A stretch of 64,000 nucleotides of DNA. It comes from Euborellia annulipes. Its lineage: Eukaryota > Arthropoda > Insecta > Dermaptera > Anisolabididae. This document shows, piece after piece, positions 46,594-58,142 of this stretch (position 1 is its first letter; each line of letters begins with the position of its first letter). The notes beneath the pieces are model-generated. The model saw only the letters and a list, made by a program, of their open reading frames with translations, was not told the DNA's origin and did not search any database. The DNA lies in assembly GCA_023213315.1 (NCBI GenBank), contig JAKCPI010026397.1, positions 1 through 64,000 of the forward strand. Direction: 5' to 3'. A program made the position numbers and the translations under genes.

Positions 46594-46853
46594 ATTGGAT
46601 CCTGTTATGCAATGGTGTGTCAAAGATCAAAAAATTCAAAATTGAGTTAAGCACGGAATATTGTTTCAAATGCTTTAATTAATAGTATTTTTTTATGAAA
46701 TATGCCCTAAAAAAATTTATATTTAATGTTATTTGCACAATTGACAACAAAAATTATATATAATCCAATGAAAACAAAAAACTTTCATGTTGATTTTCTC
46801 AAAACTCGATTTTTGGTCTTTGACACACCATTGCATAAAAGGGTCCAATTAAT
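46594..46853. repeat. Foldback MITE with ~40-bp terminal repeats
   Basis: AATTGGATCCTGTTATGCAA...GGTGTGTCAAAGATCAAAAA at left is returned at right as TTTTTGGTCTTTGACACACC...AAAGGGTCCAATT. About 260 bp; the AT-rich interior has no coding capacity. The flanks do not give a clear duplication. Confidence 0.75.
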
Positions 46854-46854
46854 T

Positions 46855-47231
46855 AACTATCACTCGGATAAGCTAGTTCACTACGATTTTTAATCTCTTG
46901 ACATCAAGTTAAGCTAATCATATGATTAGCCTAGATCGTAGTTAACTAGCTAAGACCCAAAGTTCGGTGTAAGGGTTCCTACCCTTCCTTGTTTATTTAT
47001 TTTTTTGAAAATTTTTAAATATTTATTTTAATTAATTTGAATTATTATTTTTAATATTTTTTATAAATTATCCCTTTATAAAATTTTTTTCTACCTCAGA
47101 TGGCTAATTATATGTGAAAAAATTCATTTGTTTTAAATTCGAAGGTTAAGCGTGTTCTTGTTTACTTTATCAATAATTTGCTCGCAGTCGGATAAGTTTG
47201 CTAGTTATCTAGAAGTGAAGCAACCGGCTGT
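46855..47231. repeat. Family M1 repeat, copy 3
   Basis: A foldback around CTAATCATATGATTAG (46916-46931), with outer AAGCTAGTTCACTACGAT and its partner, followed by the M1 right part: AGCGTGTTCTTGTTTACT, CGGATAAGTTTGCTAG, GAAGTGAAGCAACCGGC. It suggests that M1 is a foldback of several hundred bp. Confidence 0.6.
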
Positions 47232-48683
47232 TAAAATTTGCGTGACATTTTTGACGTTCCTTGTTAATAGGGATATGACGATTCCTGTCCCATTTAATAT
47301 GTCTAATATTTACTACTAAATTAAAGTACGGGGAAAAAAAAAAAAACAAAAAATTGACTTTGAAGCCTCCTGAAATTACGATAAAATATTTTTTTAGAAG
47401 GTAAAAAATTCTACGTGAATCATCATCTCTTTGGCTAACATTTACAAGCCTATATGTAAATAAATTTATAATAATTGTATCAAAGCAGAAAGCCTGTTGC
47501 TCACAGGAATCGCCATGGCAACTGATTGCATGTTTTCATGCAACAGTCAGTTTATGCATAAGCAATTCAATTCAATTGCCAGCATTATTCCCGATTCAAT
47601 CGCATGCTTAAAATTTCACCTGGGCTTTGGGGCATTCATGGAATCAGGAAACCAATTTTCTTTTAGGGAGTGTTATTTATTTAAACACTTATAATTGACG
47701 GGAAGATTTGTTAGGTCTTGGGAAAACTTCATATATTTTCAAGCAATATTCGAGAAAAAAATAGGCAATAAGTTGTAAAATAAAACTTTTCTGATCTTCT
47801 TAAGCCTTGTGCGACTAGTTACTCCAGATTTTTCTTTATATGATAATTATTATTGTGAAATGAGTTCCGAGTCCCTTCCGATCCCTCATTAGTGTTTTAT
47901 ACAATCTCTTTTGGTTTTAAAATTGAGTCCGAAACAGTTTTAATTTGTTTAGTACAGGTTTATTATCACTTTATACTTGGAGAGAGATGTACCGGTGGTA
48001 TATAAGTGGGACCGAAAGAGATGAGAATCGTTCGGGGTTTTGATATTCCTATCACGTGCTTGTATATCTACGTGCAAGTCTGAGTGCAATTGTAGGCTTA
48101 TAGTTTTAGGTTACCAATATCCAACTTCACTTGAAACCACCCCACTCTCCAGTTTTATGTATTAATCATGTACTTAAGGGGGTACGTCTAAACGTACTTT
48201 AAAAAAAAACTAGACTATTATAAGGAATTTTTCAATGCCGTTTATTTTTTTAAATGAATTAAATTCATAAGAGATTATTGAGACATAGAGCTATAATTGT
48301 TTTAATGACTTATTAAAAAATTATCTTAATTAATTTTTTTGTTATCAAGCAAATATAAAAAAACAATCTGTCCCAATAATCTTTAATTTTTTTTTAAATT
48401 TAAAAATGAATTTATTGTTATTACTAATCACATATTAATTAAAAAAATTTTAAAATAAGCTTAGATGATTTATTTAAAAATCAACTGTCAAATTAGTCAG
48501 CATTCTTGCAATAGATGACTGGCTAGTCTAACAGCTGATCACCTAATAGCGTATATCTGGCCTATATTTATATATTTTTATGCTTTTATAAAAGATACAT
48601 AATATATAATAACATTTATAAAGTATTTATTGTTAAAAGATCAATGAAAATAAACCAAATGCATTAAATATTATTTATACATT
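47232..48683. other. Unassigned AT-rich stretch
   Basis: A fragment of the HP hairpin (GTGCGACTAGTTACTCCAGA) lies at about 47809-47832. The balanced part 47500-47650 has a 65-codon frame without recognised domain. Confidence 0.35.
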
Positions 48684-48807
48684 TAGACATTACTTCATGT
48701 ACCCGAAAAAAGATGTAAGGCACACTGAGCGCAAATCGGTGGATCCGTGGTTCGACTCCCGGCGGCACCCCCTTACATCTTTTTTCGGGTACATGAAGTA
48801 ATGTCTA
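48684..48807. repeat. Perfect 37-bp inverted repeat enclosing a tRNA-like 3' part
   Basis: The arm 48684-48720 (TAGACATTACTTCATGTACC...) is repeated without a mismatch in reverse complement at 48771-48807. The 50-base centre contains CCGTGGTTCGACTCCCGG, an exact Pol III B box (GGTTCGACTCC), and GGCGGCACC like a tRNA acceptor 3' strand; the A-box half is missing. Perfect arms imply recent origin. Confidence 0.8.
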
Positions 48808-50357
48808 ATTATATAAATTTCCGTTTCGCGGCTTATCTACACGATATATGTAATATCTTAAATATTATATATAATTTCTTATTTTTAAATATTATTAGCT
48901 AGCACTCTGACATCTCTTGGCAAATTTTTGAATTACTTGATTTTTTGGGCATACTTTTTATGACACACTACGCCATCTTATCGGGAAAAACATGCGAAAC
49001 ACCTTCGCTCCCAATAACATCAGGGTTAAAAAATGCTATTCTCTAAACCAAGTTTTAACTTCGATGTTAACATGTTGCTTTTATTTCAAAGCGGTCAAAA
49101 TCATAACCTTACTTTTTAGTTCATTTTTATGCATTAAATATGGCGTTAAAATATTAAAGGCACCCCCTTGACATGACATTAATTTTTAACACTATTGACT
49201 AAATGTTAACGCTTTGGCTTTAAAATTTTTGCTTACGGAATAGCAATTTGTAGGTGGAAAAGTAAAATTCAAGAGTCTTATATTATTATTTCACTAAATA
49301 CTAGAATCCATAGTACTTTTCAAAGGAATAAAAAAATATCTCTCTCAAAGGAATTTCTAATAGAAATAACTAAATTATTTAAAATTCTTAATATTAAATA
49401 GCAGCAGAAGTTGATTGCGTTTATAACTGCCAACTTTATACATAGTTAAATAAAAAGTACTTGAAAAGGACATTTAAAATATCTCAAGCAATTTTATTGA
49501 AATGCCTTTTTAAAAAAAAGTCAACAGTTAAATAAAAAAGAGAGAGAGAGAGAAATAAAAACAATCTTCTGTATTTTTATAAATAATTAATTGCTGGTGC
49601 TAATTAGAAAGTTAGCAAAATCTAAGAGAGTAGTAGGAAAATTTCAAAATAAGTATCTTTTAGATATTTTCAAAAAAAAAAAATAAATAAATAACTTTAA
49701 TTAAATATTCATTTTTAGTCACTGAACTATTTTAATTAGTTGGTAATGCGGAATTAATTTTATTTGTAAACTCTTTTATTTATGATTTATATTTAAAAAA
49801 AAAATAATAATAATTATAATTAAAGAAATGCCTTCCTTTCTATAAATCCTTTCTTTGAAATGGTCCAGGCAAATAAATATATTCTCTTTATATCTTCATT
49901 ATTTTTGCACTTCATTTTACAAAAAAAGACAAGAAAGAGAGAGAGAAGGAAGGAGAATTAATTTAAATTTTCTTATTTATATTACAGGATCATATTTCAA
50001 AAGAAGACGCGTCTCATAAAAGATTACTTAGATTGCCAATATTATTAGTATAATTAGAATCTGGACACCTGATAAGTTCTAATCACGTAGCAATTGGCAA
50101 AAGACGCCACATTTTTTCACTAGTCTCATAAAATTAAATTAATATTTCAAGAAAAACGAGCTTTTTAACGCATGCTTTTATTTTTTAAATTGAATCGAAC
50201 CGCATATTTTTAAGTATTACATAATTCCGCAAGATGGAATTTTTTTATTTGTTAAATTTAAAATCTTTTTTAAATTTATTAGCGGAAGAAGAATAATATT
50301 TTAATAAGACGAGAGGGATCATATGGAAATGGTGAAGTGCTTCCCAGCCACTCGTGT
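48808..50357. other. AT-rich stretch without recognised feature
   Basis: A/T-rich, with GA-repeats at 49540-49552 and 49936-49946. Nothing recognised. Confidence 0.4.
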
Positions 50358-50556
50358 TCGTAACATCTATTGGAATAGTATTGAGACTAAAGCCCGGTAG
50401 TTAGGCAGCCCAAATGGCACACGTTCAATAAACTTTTTTTCTAATCAAAAGATTCAGATAATTTTTATTACAATATATCTTGAAATTTACAAGCTGCCAT
50501 TTGGGTTGCCTATCTACCGGGCATTTAGTCTCAATACTATTGAAATAGATGCTACA
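50358..50556. repeat. Foldback MITE
   Basis: ATCTATTGGAATAGTATTGA...AGCCCGGTAGTTAGGCAGCC...AAATGGCA is returned as TGCCATTTGGGTTGCC...TCTACCGGGCATT...CAATACTATTGAAATAGAT. The arms are about 60 bp. Pieces of the same words appear near 4.1-4.3 kb and 53.03 kb. Confidence 0.75.
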
Positions 50557-50885
50557 TCTACATGTTATTGATATTAATTGAGTTATGAAATTTTTTTTTT
50601 AGGTTTGTGAAGACATTAATTAGTGATAACATTTGAATTGAAGCTTTAATTAAAATATACATTTAAATTAATAATATTAATTATAAAATGTCTGTAACGC
50701 ATTTACACCAAAACTACTGGTTCGATTTTAATGAAGTTTCTTTCATGGGTGGTATACCAGTTATATATATAATAATCTTTTTTTTTTCTTTATTTAATAA
50801 TTTTAATATTTTAGAATCCATAAATATTCTTAAAATAAATATACCGTCTTTTTTTTAATGCAAATGAAGGGGCAAACCTACTTTT
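50557..50885. other. AT-rich stretch without recognised feature
   Basis: A/T-rich; 50700-50760 is slightly more balanced, no readable gene. Confidence 0.35.
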
Positions 50886-50970
50886 AAGGCAACAATTCAG
50901 ACGGCTAAGCATTTTGGTTGCCTAAGCTCAAGGCTCCACACTCTCGAACACATCAAACACTGGTCGAGGG
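50886..50970. mobile_element. TA-MITE, right-end fragment
   Basis: TTTTAAGGCAACAATTCAGA ... GCTCAAGGCTCCACACTCTC matches the right part of the 53852 copy; the terminal CTTGTGGCG...CTG end is lost. Confidence 0.65.
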
Positions 50971-51511
50971 AGAATTATTTGGAGCTCGTAGTTTAAAAGG
51001 AAATAATTATTTGAAGAAAAGCCGAGTATAAGAAAGCTGAACATGTCTGAGGTTAGATTGTATCCGACCTAACGTGCGCAAAGAACAATAATAAATAATA
51101 AAAGAGATAATTTTTAAGTACATTGTCGCCTAAGAAATTTTATATTCTTTAAAAAAAAAAGTGTATGTTAGATCAAAGAAACATTTCTCTGCTCAACTAC
51201 ATTCACTAAATATGGTTGACAAAGATTGTAAATAAAAGAGGCAGAGGCAGAAGTTCACGTTATACATGCAACTGAAGAGACCAAAGGCTAAAACTTTTTC
51301 ACCCCAAATGCCAAGAAAGGCAAACTGGCTTTGTGCGCTCAAAATACATTTACACTTTAAGAATTTTTAATAATATATGTATTAATAAAAAAATAGACAA
51401 CGAAGATGCAAAACTTTTCCCGATTTTTTTAATCATAGCTAACTTTAAGGCTATTGGCCTTAGGGCTAACAATTTGGTGTTTTTAAAAAATAAATGTTTA
51501 CTTAACATTAA
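50971..51511. other. Unassigned stretch
   Basis: AT-rich with no clear repeat ends or frame. Confidence 0.35.
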
Positions 51512-52095
51512 AAAAAAATCTGGTGTGACTGGTCGCACAGCACACAACTTTCTCTTCCTTTCGTTAATTGAGAGTTGTGTTTTGTGCCTAAACCGATTTA
51601 TTGTGTCGATAAATATTTAGTTTCCGAAAGTACATTAGAATTCAAGTTATAAAATTTATAAACGTAGAAAAATATTTATATTTTGTTAGTAGTTCTCCCA
51701 TTTTTACAAATGTAAAGTGTGCTTCAAATAATGAGTATATACATTTTAAAGAAAATCTAAAAAAATAATTGAGTTATGAATTTTAATCAAAATCGTTAGA
51801 GCGAATTTTTGGAAAATCGAAAAAAACTAAAATAGTACTACATCAAGCAAGCACAAGAAACTTTTGGCTGATTTTATTTAAAAGCTTCGTGCCTGGGGTA
51901 CCTAACTTAATTATTAAATTTCAGCCTCCTAGCTCTTTTCGTTCCTGAGATATTTTGTTCACAAACACACAAATAGACCAGTTTGCAGTGGACTTCAAAA
52001 CGTATATTTCCATCAAAATCTCGACATCGAATTTTTGACATGAATCAATAACGTTCTCGTCTCTATCTCCCTATATATATATATATTTATATAAT
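51512..52095 (+). repeat. HP element, cut in its closing hairpin loop
   Basis: The opening hairpin has a strong first strand (AAATCTGGTGTGACTGGTCG) and a decayed second strand. The body follows, and the closing hairpin stops within its TA-rich loop, where foldback P9 begins. Confidence 0.8.
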
Positions 52096-52112
52096 TCGAA
52101 AATTACTTGGCT

Positions 52113-52484
52113 TTTATATTAATGTTAACAGAGTTCGAAATGAGGTATAATAATTTCCTTATATAAAAACGTAAAATATTGTAAAAATTCTATTGTTAAC
52201 ATTACAATTTTTTTTTATTTTCCACTGAAGAAGAAGAGCCATTGTGACTTTGAAATATCAGAATTAAAACTCATTTTGAAAAATAAAAAAAATATTGTTT
52301 TTGTTTGTCCTCTTTCCAAAGTGTTTTAATCCTGATATTTCAAAGGCACAATGGCTCTTCTTCTTCAGTGGAAAATGAAAGAAAATTGTAATGTTAACAA
52401 TAGAATTTTTACAATATTTTACGTTTTTATATAAGGACATTATTATACCTCATTTCGAACTCTGTTAACATTAATATAACAACA
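52113..52484. repeat. Foldback element, family P9
   Basis: Arms 52113-52280 and about 52325-52484 are inverted, from TTATATTAATGTTAACAGAG inward to the CTGAAGA-containing part. The motif CTGAAGA (52225-52231), stem-loop, TTTGAAATATC points inward in both arms, unlike the outward P1, P4 and P5. Confidence 0.8.
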
Positions 52485-52851
52485 AGGAATTTTCACATCA
52501 GAGAAAGCCATCTAACTTCGGCCAGTCTAGAGAGCAATTTAATACAATTATTTTTTGTTCTTTATTCATTAATATATTTTCAATGTATTTATAATAAATA
52601 AATGTATTTATATTAAATACACCAATATAAACGTCTTAATTATTATTTCAAACGTTTTGGTCCAGTAGAAACTGAGAAAAATAAGGTACGGGTTAATAAT
52701 TTACCGCTGTCTGCGGGCCAATTAATTCCTTGTTTTATTACCTTCTTACGACCACTTAGGACTATAAATTTGCCAAACCTCATCCTAATCCGATGAATAG
52801 TTTCAGAGATATAAGCAAAATAATTATAACTTAATAAACAGTGTGCCATTT

Positions 52852-53020
52852 TAGCTCAGGGGCCCACATCTTGTGGGTACGTGGATGGCGACCACGAGCT
52901 GCCCAAGCTGGGACTGGCAGTACTTCTTTGCATGTCCTCCTCTATTTTCATGTCCTATTCCTTCCCGGTCGCAAAGACCCATAAACCGCCGACTCCGCGA
53001 AATTAAGGCGAAGAGAGAAG
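52852..53020 (+). mobile_element. SINE family 1, copy 4
   Basis: Perfect 14-bp duplication ACAGTGTGCCATTT at 52838-52851 and 53021-53034. The head TAGCTCAGGGGCCCACATCT is the best preserved. It is shorter than other copies because of an internal loss around 52920-52960. Tail AAGAGAGAAG. Confidence 0.9.
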
Positions 53021-53121
53021 ACAGTGTGCCATTTGGGTTGCCTAACTCCTGTGCGTAAAGTTAAAATAATTTTTTTCATTTCTGGGTTCTTGGTGTGTGA
53101 ACTCTCAAGAACTACTTAAAC

Positions 53122-53170
53122 ATAAAAAATCGGGTATGACAGCACGTTACACAACTTTCTATTACTTCAT
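53122..53170 (+). repeat. HP opening-hairpin fragment
   Basis: AAAAATCGGGTATGACAGCA...ACACAACTTTCTATTAC matches the first strand of the HP opening hairpin. Nothing of the body follows. Confidence 0.6.
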
Positions 53171-53234
53171 CATAGACAAAGAGACTGAAAGAGAGGAAGT
53201 CGTTCCATCCTTGTGAAGCCCTCGAAAAAAAAAG

Positions 53235-53300
53235 GATTCCTTGGACTAAGGGCTAGTGCACTGGCTTCTCTACTAGGTTCAGGCTTCAATCCTAGTGAAA
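53235..53300 (+). other. Weak tRNA-like segment
   Basis: TTGGACTAAGGGCTAGTGCA resembles an A box and GGCTTCAATCC a degenerate B box, spaced as in a tRNA. I cannot draw a full cloverleaf. Confidence 0.3.
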
Positions 53301-53851
53301 ACCGGATTTTTTCATTATCACATTTTAAAACCCCATAAATTCTCTCAATGAAAATATATTTTAATTTTTTTTTTTTAATGCTTATGTGAAAGATTGTGAA
53401 TTTTATAAAACATTAATAATTAATATCCTTTGTTTGTTTTCCAGCGCTTGTCCATCTGCCTCTCATAAAAATTATTTTACAGCATCCCTATAATAAATAC
53501 TCATTCAAAATATCCAGTAAAGACAGTAATTAATTTAAGCATTATAAAGAGGAAAAAATAAACTAAATTGATAATTTTATTTTTAATAAAATTATAATGT
53601 CAAAATTAAAAAATAAATTGCATTTTATTATACAATAGGTAAACAAGATGTATAAAATTTAATGTTCAATTCAATGTTGTGATGTTTATATGGGTTTAAT
53701 ACTCTCGGAATGAACAAAAGAGAATTAATTCAACACAAATTTTATTAATAAAAATATATAAAATTTATCCTTGTGGGTGTTACTCAGACGCTTCACGGTT
53801 GACGCCGTATTGCTAAAATTCAAAATCTTATATATTATTTAATGTAGAGTA

Positions 53852-54042
53852 CAGTCGGCACCACAAGTGTCTGACATGGTCGAGAGTGGATCCTTGAGCT
53901 TAGTCAATGAAACCACTATTAAATCATCTTTTTCAATGAAACTGAAGGAGATAAGCTTCTTTTAAGGCAACAATTCCGAGGCTTTTGTTGCCTGAGCTCA
54001 AGGCTCTCTCTCGAACTCATCAGGCACTTATGGCGTCGACTG
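53852..54042. mobile_element. TA-flanked MITE, copy 3
   Basis: Ends CAGTCGGCACCACAAGTGTC and ...CACTTATGGCGTCGACTG, TA on both sides (53850-53851 and 54043-54044). The body shares AAGGCAACAATTC and GCTCAAGGCT with the other copies. Confidence 0.85.
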
Positions 54043-54044
54043 TA

Positions 54045-54746
54045 CATGGTTCAATCTTCAGACCTATCCACCTTTCGACCTCTATTGTATTTCAATCTTT
54101 AAATGAACAAGTAAAAACCTTAAAAATAAATTACAGTTTACATTGATATTTATTAGTCCGAAAAAATTAGGTGATCAAATTTATCCACGTGAATGAGAAA
54201 AAATATTATATAAAATATTTTTCTCTCTTTTGTTTATTATTTTAAAAAATAAAAATTTATGTCCCTATAATTTGCAATTATGACCAAATTTGACTAAATA
54301 ATTCTTCTCTCGAATTCACTTTAGCTGAGGTTTGGTAAATATCCAATTTTTGTCATGTTAATTCCATCTCCATATAATCAATCGATCTATCATTATTTCC
54401 CGGGCCAAAAACGATTTTTAATATCGTAATGAATATGCCGGGAAAAGTGTGACGAAATTGTAACGATGCTCGATTATACTTAAATGCGAGGCCAAGTTAC
54501 AAAAAAAAAAAAAAAATTCACGAAAATATACAAAATAAGTTATAAGATCATAGTTGAATGATCTCGAGTCAAATTTATTTTAATAATTATAAACAGTTAT
54601 ATTAATGATGAAATTTTCATATAACTATAATTTATTATTCTTTTTAAAATAAATACAATAGGCAATTTAAATAATAAATAAACTCATCGGCAAACATCGA
54701 AAATGTAAAAAAGGGTGCATCGCATTAATTATCTCCGGAGATGAAA
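54045..54746. other. AT-rich stretch without recognised feature
   Basis: No repeat ends or readable gene seen. Confidence 0.4.
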
Positions 54747-55302
54747 TAAAAAATCTAATGTGACTGGTCGCACATCACATAAATTTCTCTTACCTTCGGT
54801 CATTGAAAGTTGTGTTCTGTGCTTGTCACACCAGATTTTTGTGTCAACATAAATGTTATATTAGAATTCAAGTTGTAAAATTTATAAACATGGAAATATA
54901 TTTATATTTCAATCACTATGAAGTACAAGAGGAAAGTGGACTTGAAGCAATTTTGAGAGAAAAATGAGAATATATATTTTAAAGAGAATCTAAAAAATAA
55001 TCGATTTATGAATTTTAATCCAACTGGTTTGAGCTAATTTTGAGAAAACCTGAAAAAGTACATCAGTAAAGTACTAGTACTCTTTGACCGATTTAGTTCC
55101 AAAGCTTCGTGTTTCGTACTAGGGAGTTATTTAACTTAAATATAAAATTTCAACCAACTAGCTATTTTTGTTTTTGAGATATTTTATTCACAGACAGACT
55201 AATTTGCGGGACCCATTTTTTTGAACTCAGAACGTGTATTTCCAGAATCTAATACTTTCTCTCTCTATATATATTTATATATAGGTAAGAGAAAGTAAAA
55301 AT
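54747..55302 (+). repeat. HP element, nearly full length
   Basis: Opening hairpin 54747-54842 (AAATCTAATGTGACTGG to TGTCACACCAGATTTTTGTG), shortened body, and well-kept closing hairpin ending GGTAAGAGAAAGTAAAAA. Confidence 0.9.
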
Positions 55303-56165
55303 ATACTTCGACTAATAAGTTTCGATTTGGTTAACTATAATTTTATTTACGAATTTGTACATATATTCCCCTTCCCCTACTGTTATAAAATAAACAATTA
55401 TATTTATTTTTAGCCAAAACCGGAAAATTAGGTGGAAATAACAGAGAATTTTTGATGTATACATGCCTTACATTAATATATATATATAGATAACATCGAA
55501 AATTAAATTGAATTTAAAATATTATAAAAATTATTTAAGAGATGGGGAGGACGGGGAAGGGGGGGGGGGGATTGCGAATCTAGTAGCCTTTAAACAATGA
55601 ATTAAAAAAAAAATCTAGATGGATTTGTTATTTGCGTTAGGAGTGTTATGGTTGGCTGATTCTAGCCAAGGGCCGTTAACGTCCCACGTACAAAAACTTT
55701 GTAACCATGGCCCTTAAATTATATAAAGTCCTGCAGGAAATTTATATCAGCCCTAACAAAATGTGAAACAATGTTCCTCAAGCTAATAAAATAAATAACG
55801 ACTATTGTGTAAAACTGCAGTGAGATTAATATCGTGAGAAGTAGGAGTTAAAAACCAAGATGAATCAAAGGATAAAATATAATAATAATCTTGTGGATGC
55901 GAAGAAAAAAAAATATTTAATTAATAATTTTCATCTGTCGAAATTTGATAATTTTCAAGGTTTTAAATCAAATTGGAAATTGTATCAACTTTTCTTATTT
56001 AATTTTAAAGCGATTTCTGTCCGCCCCCACAATTTTAATGGGCCAATCTTAATGAAAGTAAGTTCACAATTTTTTATTCAATTAAACAAACGGATTTTAA
56101 AAATTAGAAAAATGTGATCACAAATTATAACACTCAATTGTATAGCTGTGTAATTCTAATATAAG
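55303..56165. other. AT-rich stretch with G-run tract
   Basis: A tract with G4 to G12 runs lies at 55542-55571. No gene is recognised; the 85-codon frame at 55860-56117 is A/T-driven. Confidence 0.35.
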
Positions 56166-56345
56166 GTAGCACCAAAATGAGAAAAAACAGCTATATTTTT
56201 TACTTCAGATAGTACTATATTTATTTTATTTGTACAGCTAACGTTTCGGTTCTATGTTTAAACCATCTTGAGAGCTGGCAAAAGTCTATAAAAGTGCCTG
56301 GATTTTTTACATTTTTAGAACCTTATTACTTATTATATAATAAAA
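56166..56345 (-). repeat. Foldback family P3, single arm
   Basis: In minus orientation: CTCAAGATGGTTTAAACATA, GAACCGAAACGTTAGCTG and an A/T-rich tail ending TTTTTCTCATTTTGG. No second arm; a LINE fragment follows on the inner side. Confidence 0.7.
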
Positions 56346-56620
56346 TGATAACAATAAAGGTATTTTAAAACGAAACCTATGCAAAATATCTGAAGCATCT
56401 TTAAAATTATTTAAAATTTTAAACAAAAATATTAAATCATAATATTCTCTTCTTTTTATTAAAGATGGAAGATTTAATGATGTATGTGGAAATTTTCTAT
56501 TCATATAAGAAATAAGTAAGAAATTTCTTTGCCCACCCTCAATACAACTCACATAAATTGCATATTGTGGAGCCCGACAAATTGTGAAGAACTCCATTAT
56601 GAATCGCATCAAGGAAAAAT
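56330..56620 (-). pseudogene. LINE reverse-transcriptase C-terminal fragment
   Basis: The minus-strand frame reads RAPQYAIYVSCIEGGQRNFL, then PSLIKRREYYDLIFLFKILN and DASDILHRFRFKIP. This matches the well-known end of non-LTR reverse transcriptases (PxY...IExxQRxFL ... SLxxRRxxxDLxFLxKIxN ... LLxxxxFxxP). No catalytic core is present here, and after FKIP similarity stops at the P3 arm. It is a dead 5'- and 3'-truncated relic; the clade (jockey-like or related) is not resolved. Confidence 0.65.
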
Positions 56621-56621
56621 A

Positions 56622-57488
56622 TAAGTCGAAATATATAATTTTTGGAACGCAGTTCTTTAAAGCGGCTTACGCAGAGTGAATTTGGAGAAAATGTAACGTA
56701 AGAAAAACGCGTTCCTAACAAAAATGCGTTCCCAGCGCCCGAGCGACGGCGGAGGAGGGCGAGATTAGCCGAAGTCTTGACGAGGCCACGCCCACCTTCT
56801 CCTTCGCTTTATTTCTTTCTATCTACCGTAGGCGAAGACGAGCAAAAGGTTCCAGCGGGCGTAGCTCCCTGGCCTATTTAAATAATATTATATTCTGAGT
56901 TGAAGAAAAGGCGTGAGGAACTTCGTTCCTGCCGGGGGTCCTACGTCCTCATACGTTTGCTTTTTTAATGGATTCATTTTAATCAATAATTTTGCTTACA
57001 TTCCAAGAGATTAATATAAAACATTGACTTCATATCAAAAAATCTTCAGAAAAATTAAGATGTCCCATACTACTTGAGTAGTTTATGCTGTGCGCTAATA
57101 AAACAGATTTCTAGTGTATTGATATAAAAAAAAACTATTAATTTAAAAAATAATCTGGTTTGTTGACAAATACTTATGTAAGTCCATTATGAATGAGATA
57201 ATTTTATTTATTTATTTTTTAGTCTTTTCCATTCTCTTGAGCGTTGTTTACTATCATAAAATAAAAGTTTAAGACTGTAGCCCACTTGAAAAGAGGTCAA
57301 AGGGTTCTGTTCGTCTTGGAGGACCTTCAAAAACTTAAAGGTTTTTCGCAAGAGATCTCTCGAGTCGAGGACCCGCTCGTCTTTCTGAGATGGATAAACA
57401 ATAATTAAATTTACTGTCAATTGAAAAAAAAAAAAAATAAAAAATAAACCACAGTTATAAATGGATAAAATAGCATATTATATTAATA
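56622..57488. other. Unassigned stretch with GC-rich island
   Basis: 56725-56960 is a GC-rich island (AGCGACGGCGGAGGAGGGCG; CCTGCCGGGGGTCCTACG) in AT-rich DNA, without a readable frame. It may be part of a GC-rich DNA transposon. Confidence 0.3.
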
Positions 57489-58142
57489 TTATTACTTTCT
57501 CTTAAATATATTTACATGTTTGTTACTATCTGTATCGTCATTTTGGGGGGGGGGGGGCAGGGGCATTTCCCCCTCTCTCCTCAAGGGCTCTGATTTTTAT
57601 ATTATTCTTTAAGTAAAATATTTCAAAATATATCTATGAGTATATAAACTGTACAAAATTAAACAATTAAATTAAACATCTTTTGGCCAAATTTGAGTAC
57701 CTATTTGTAAGTAAATTTAAAGAAAAAAAAAGTTTGCACCCCCCCCCCCCAAGAAAACGTTGAAATGACGCCACTGGTTACTATAAAGAGGGAAAGTATT
57801 GGATCCGTGTCAAAAATTTGGTGTCGAGATTTTAATGGAAGAGATCTCTAATTTTCTTATGTATTTTTTCGATTTTCTCAAAATTTTGCATCCACTTTAT
57901 CCTTAAAATTGTTTAAAGCACACTTTCCTCTTGTACTTCATGGGAAAGATAGGAGAAATCGTTGTCATGGTAACAAAATATAAACATTTTCTCATGTTCA
58001 TAAATTTTATATCTTTAATTTTAAGCGGAAACTAAATATATGTTGACACAAAAATCTGGTTGGCAACCACAGAACACAACTTTCAATTACCGAAGGTAAG
58101 AGAAAGTTGTGTACCGTGAGACCAGTCACACCAGATTTTTTA
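57489..58142 (-). repeat. HP element split by an hAT MITE
   Basis: The closing hairpin strands TTACTTTCTCTTAAATATA and AAAGAGGGAAAGTATTGG are separated by an hAT insertion in the loop. The shortened body and a good opening hairpin (58050-58142) follow. Confidence 0.85.
57530..57776. mobile_element. hAT MITE, family H1, copy 1
   Basis: The 8-bp duplication GTTACTAT flanks it (57522-57529 and 57777-57784). Right end inverted: CAGTGGCGTCATTTCAACG; left end: CTGTATCGTCATTTT. A G13 run near the left and a C14 run near the right. 247 bp, no coding. It shares its interior with the copy at 63387. Confidence 0.85.
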
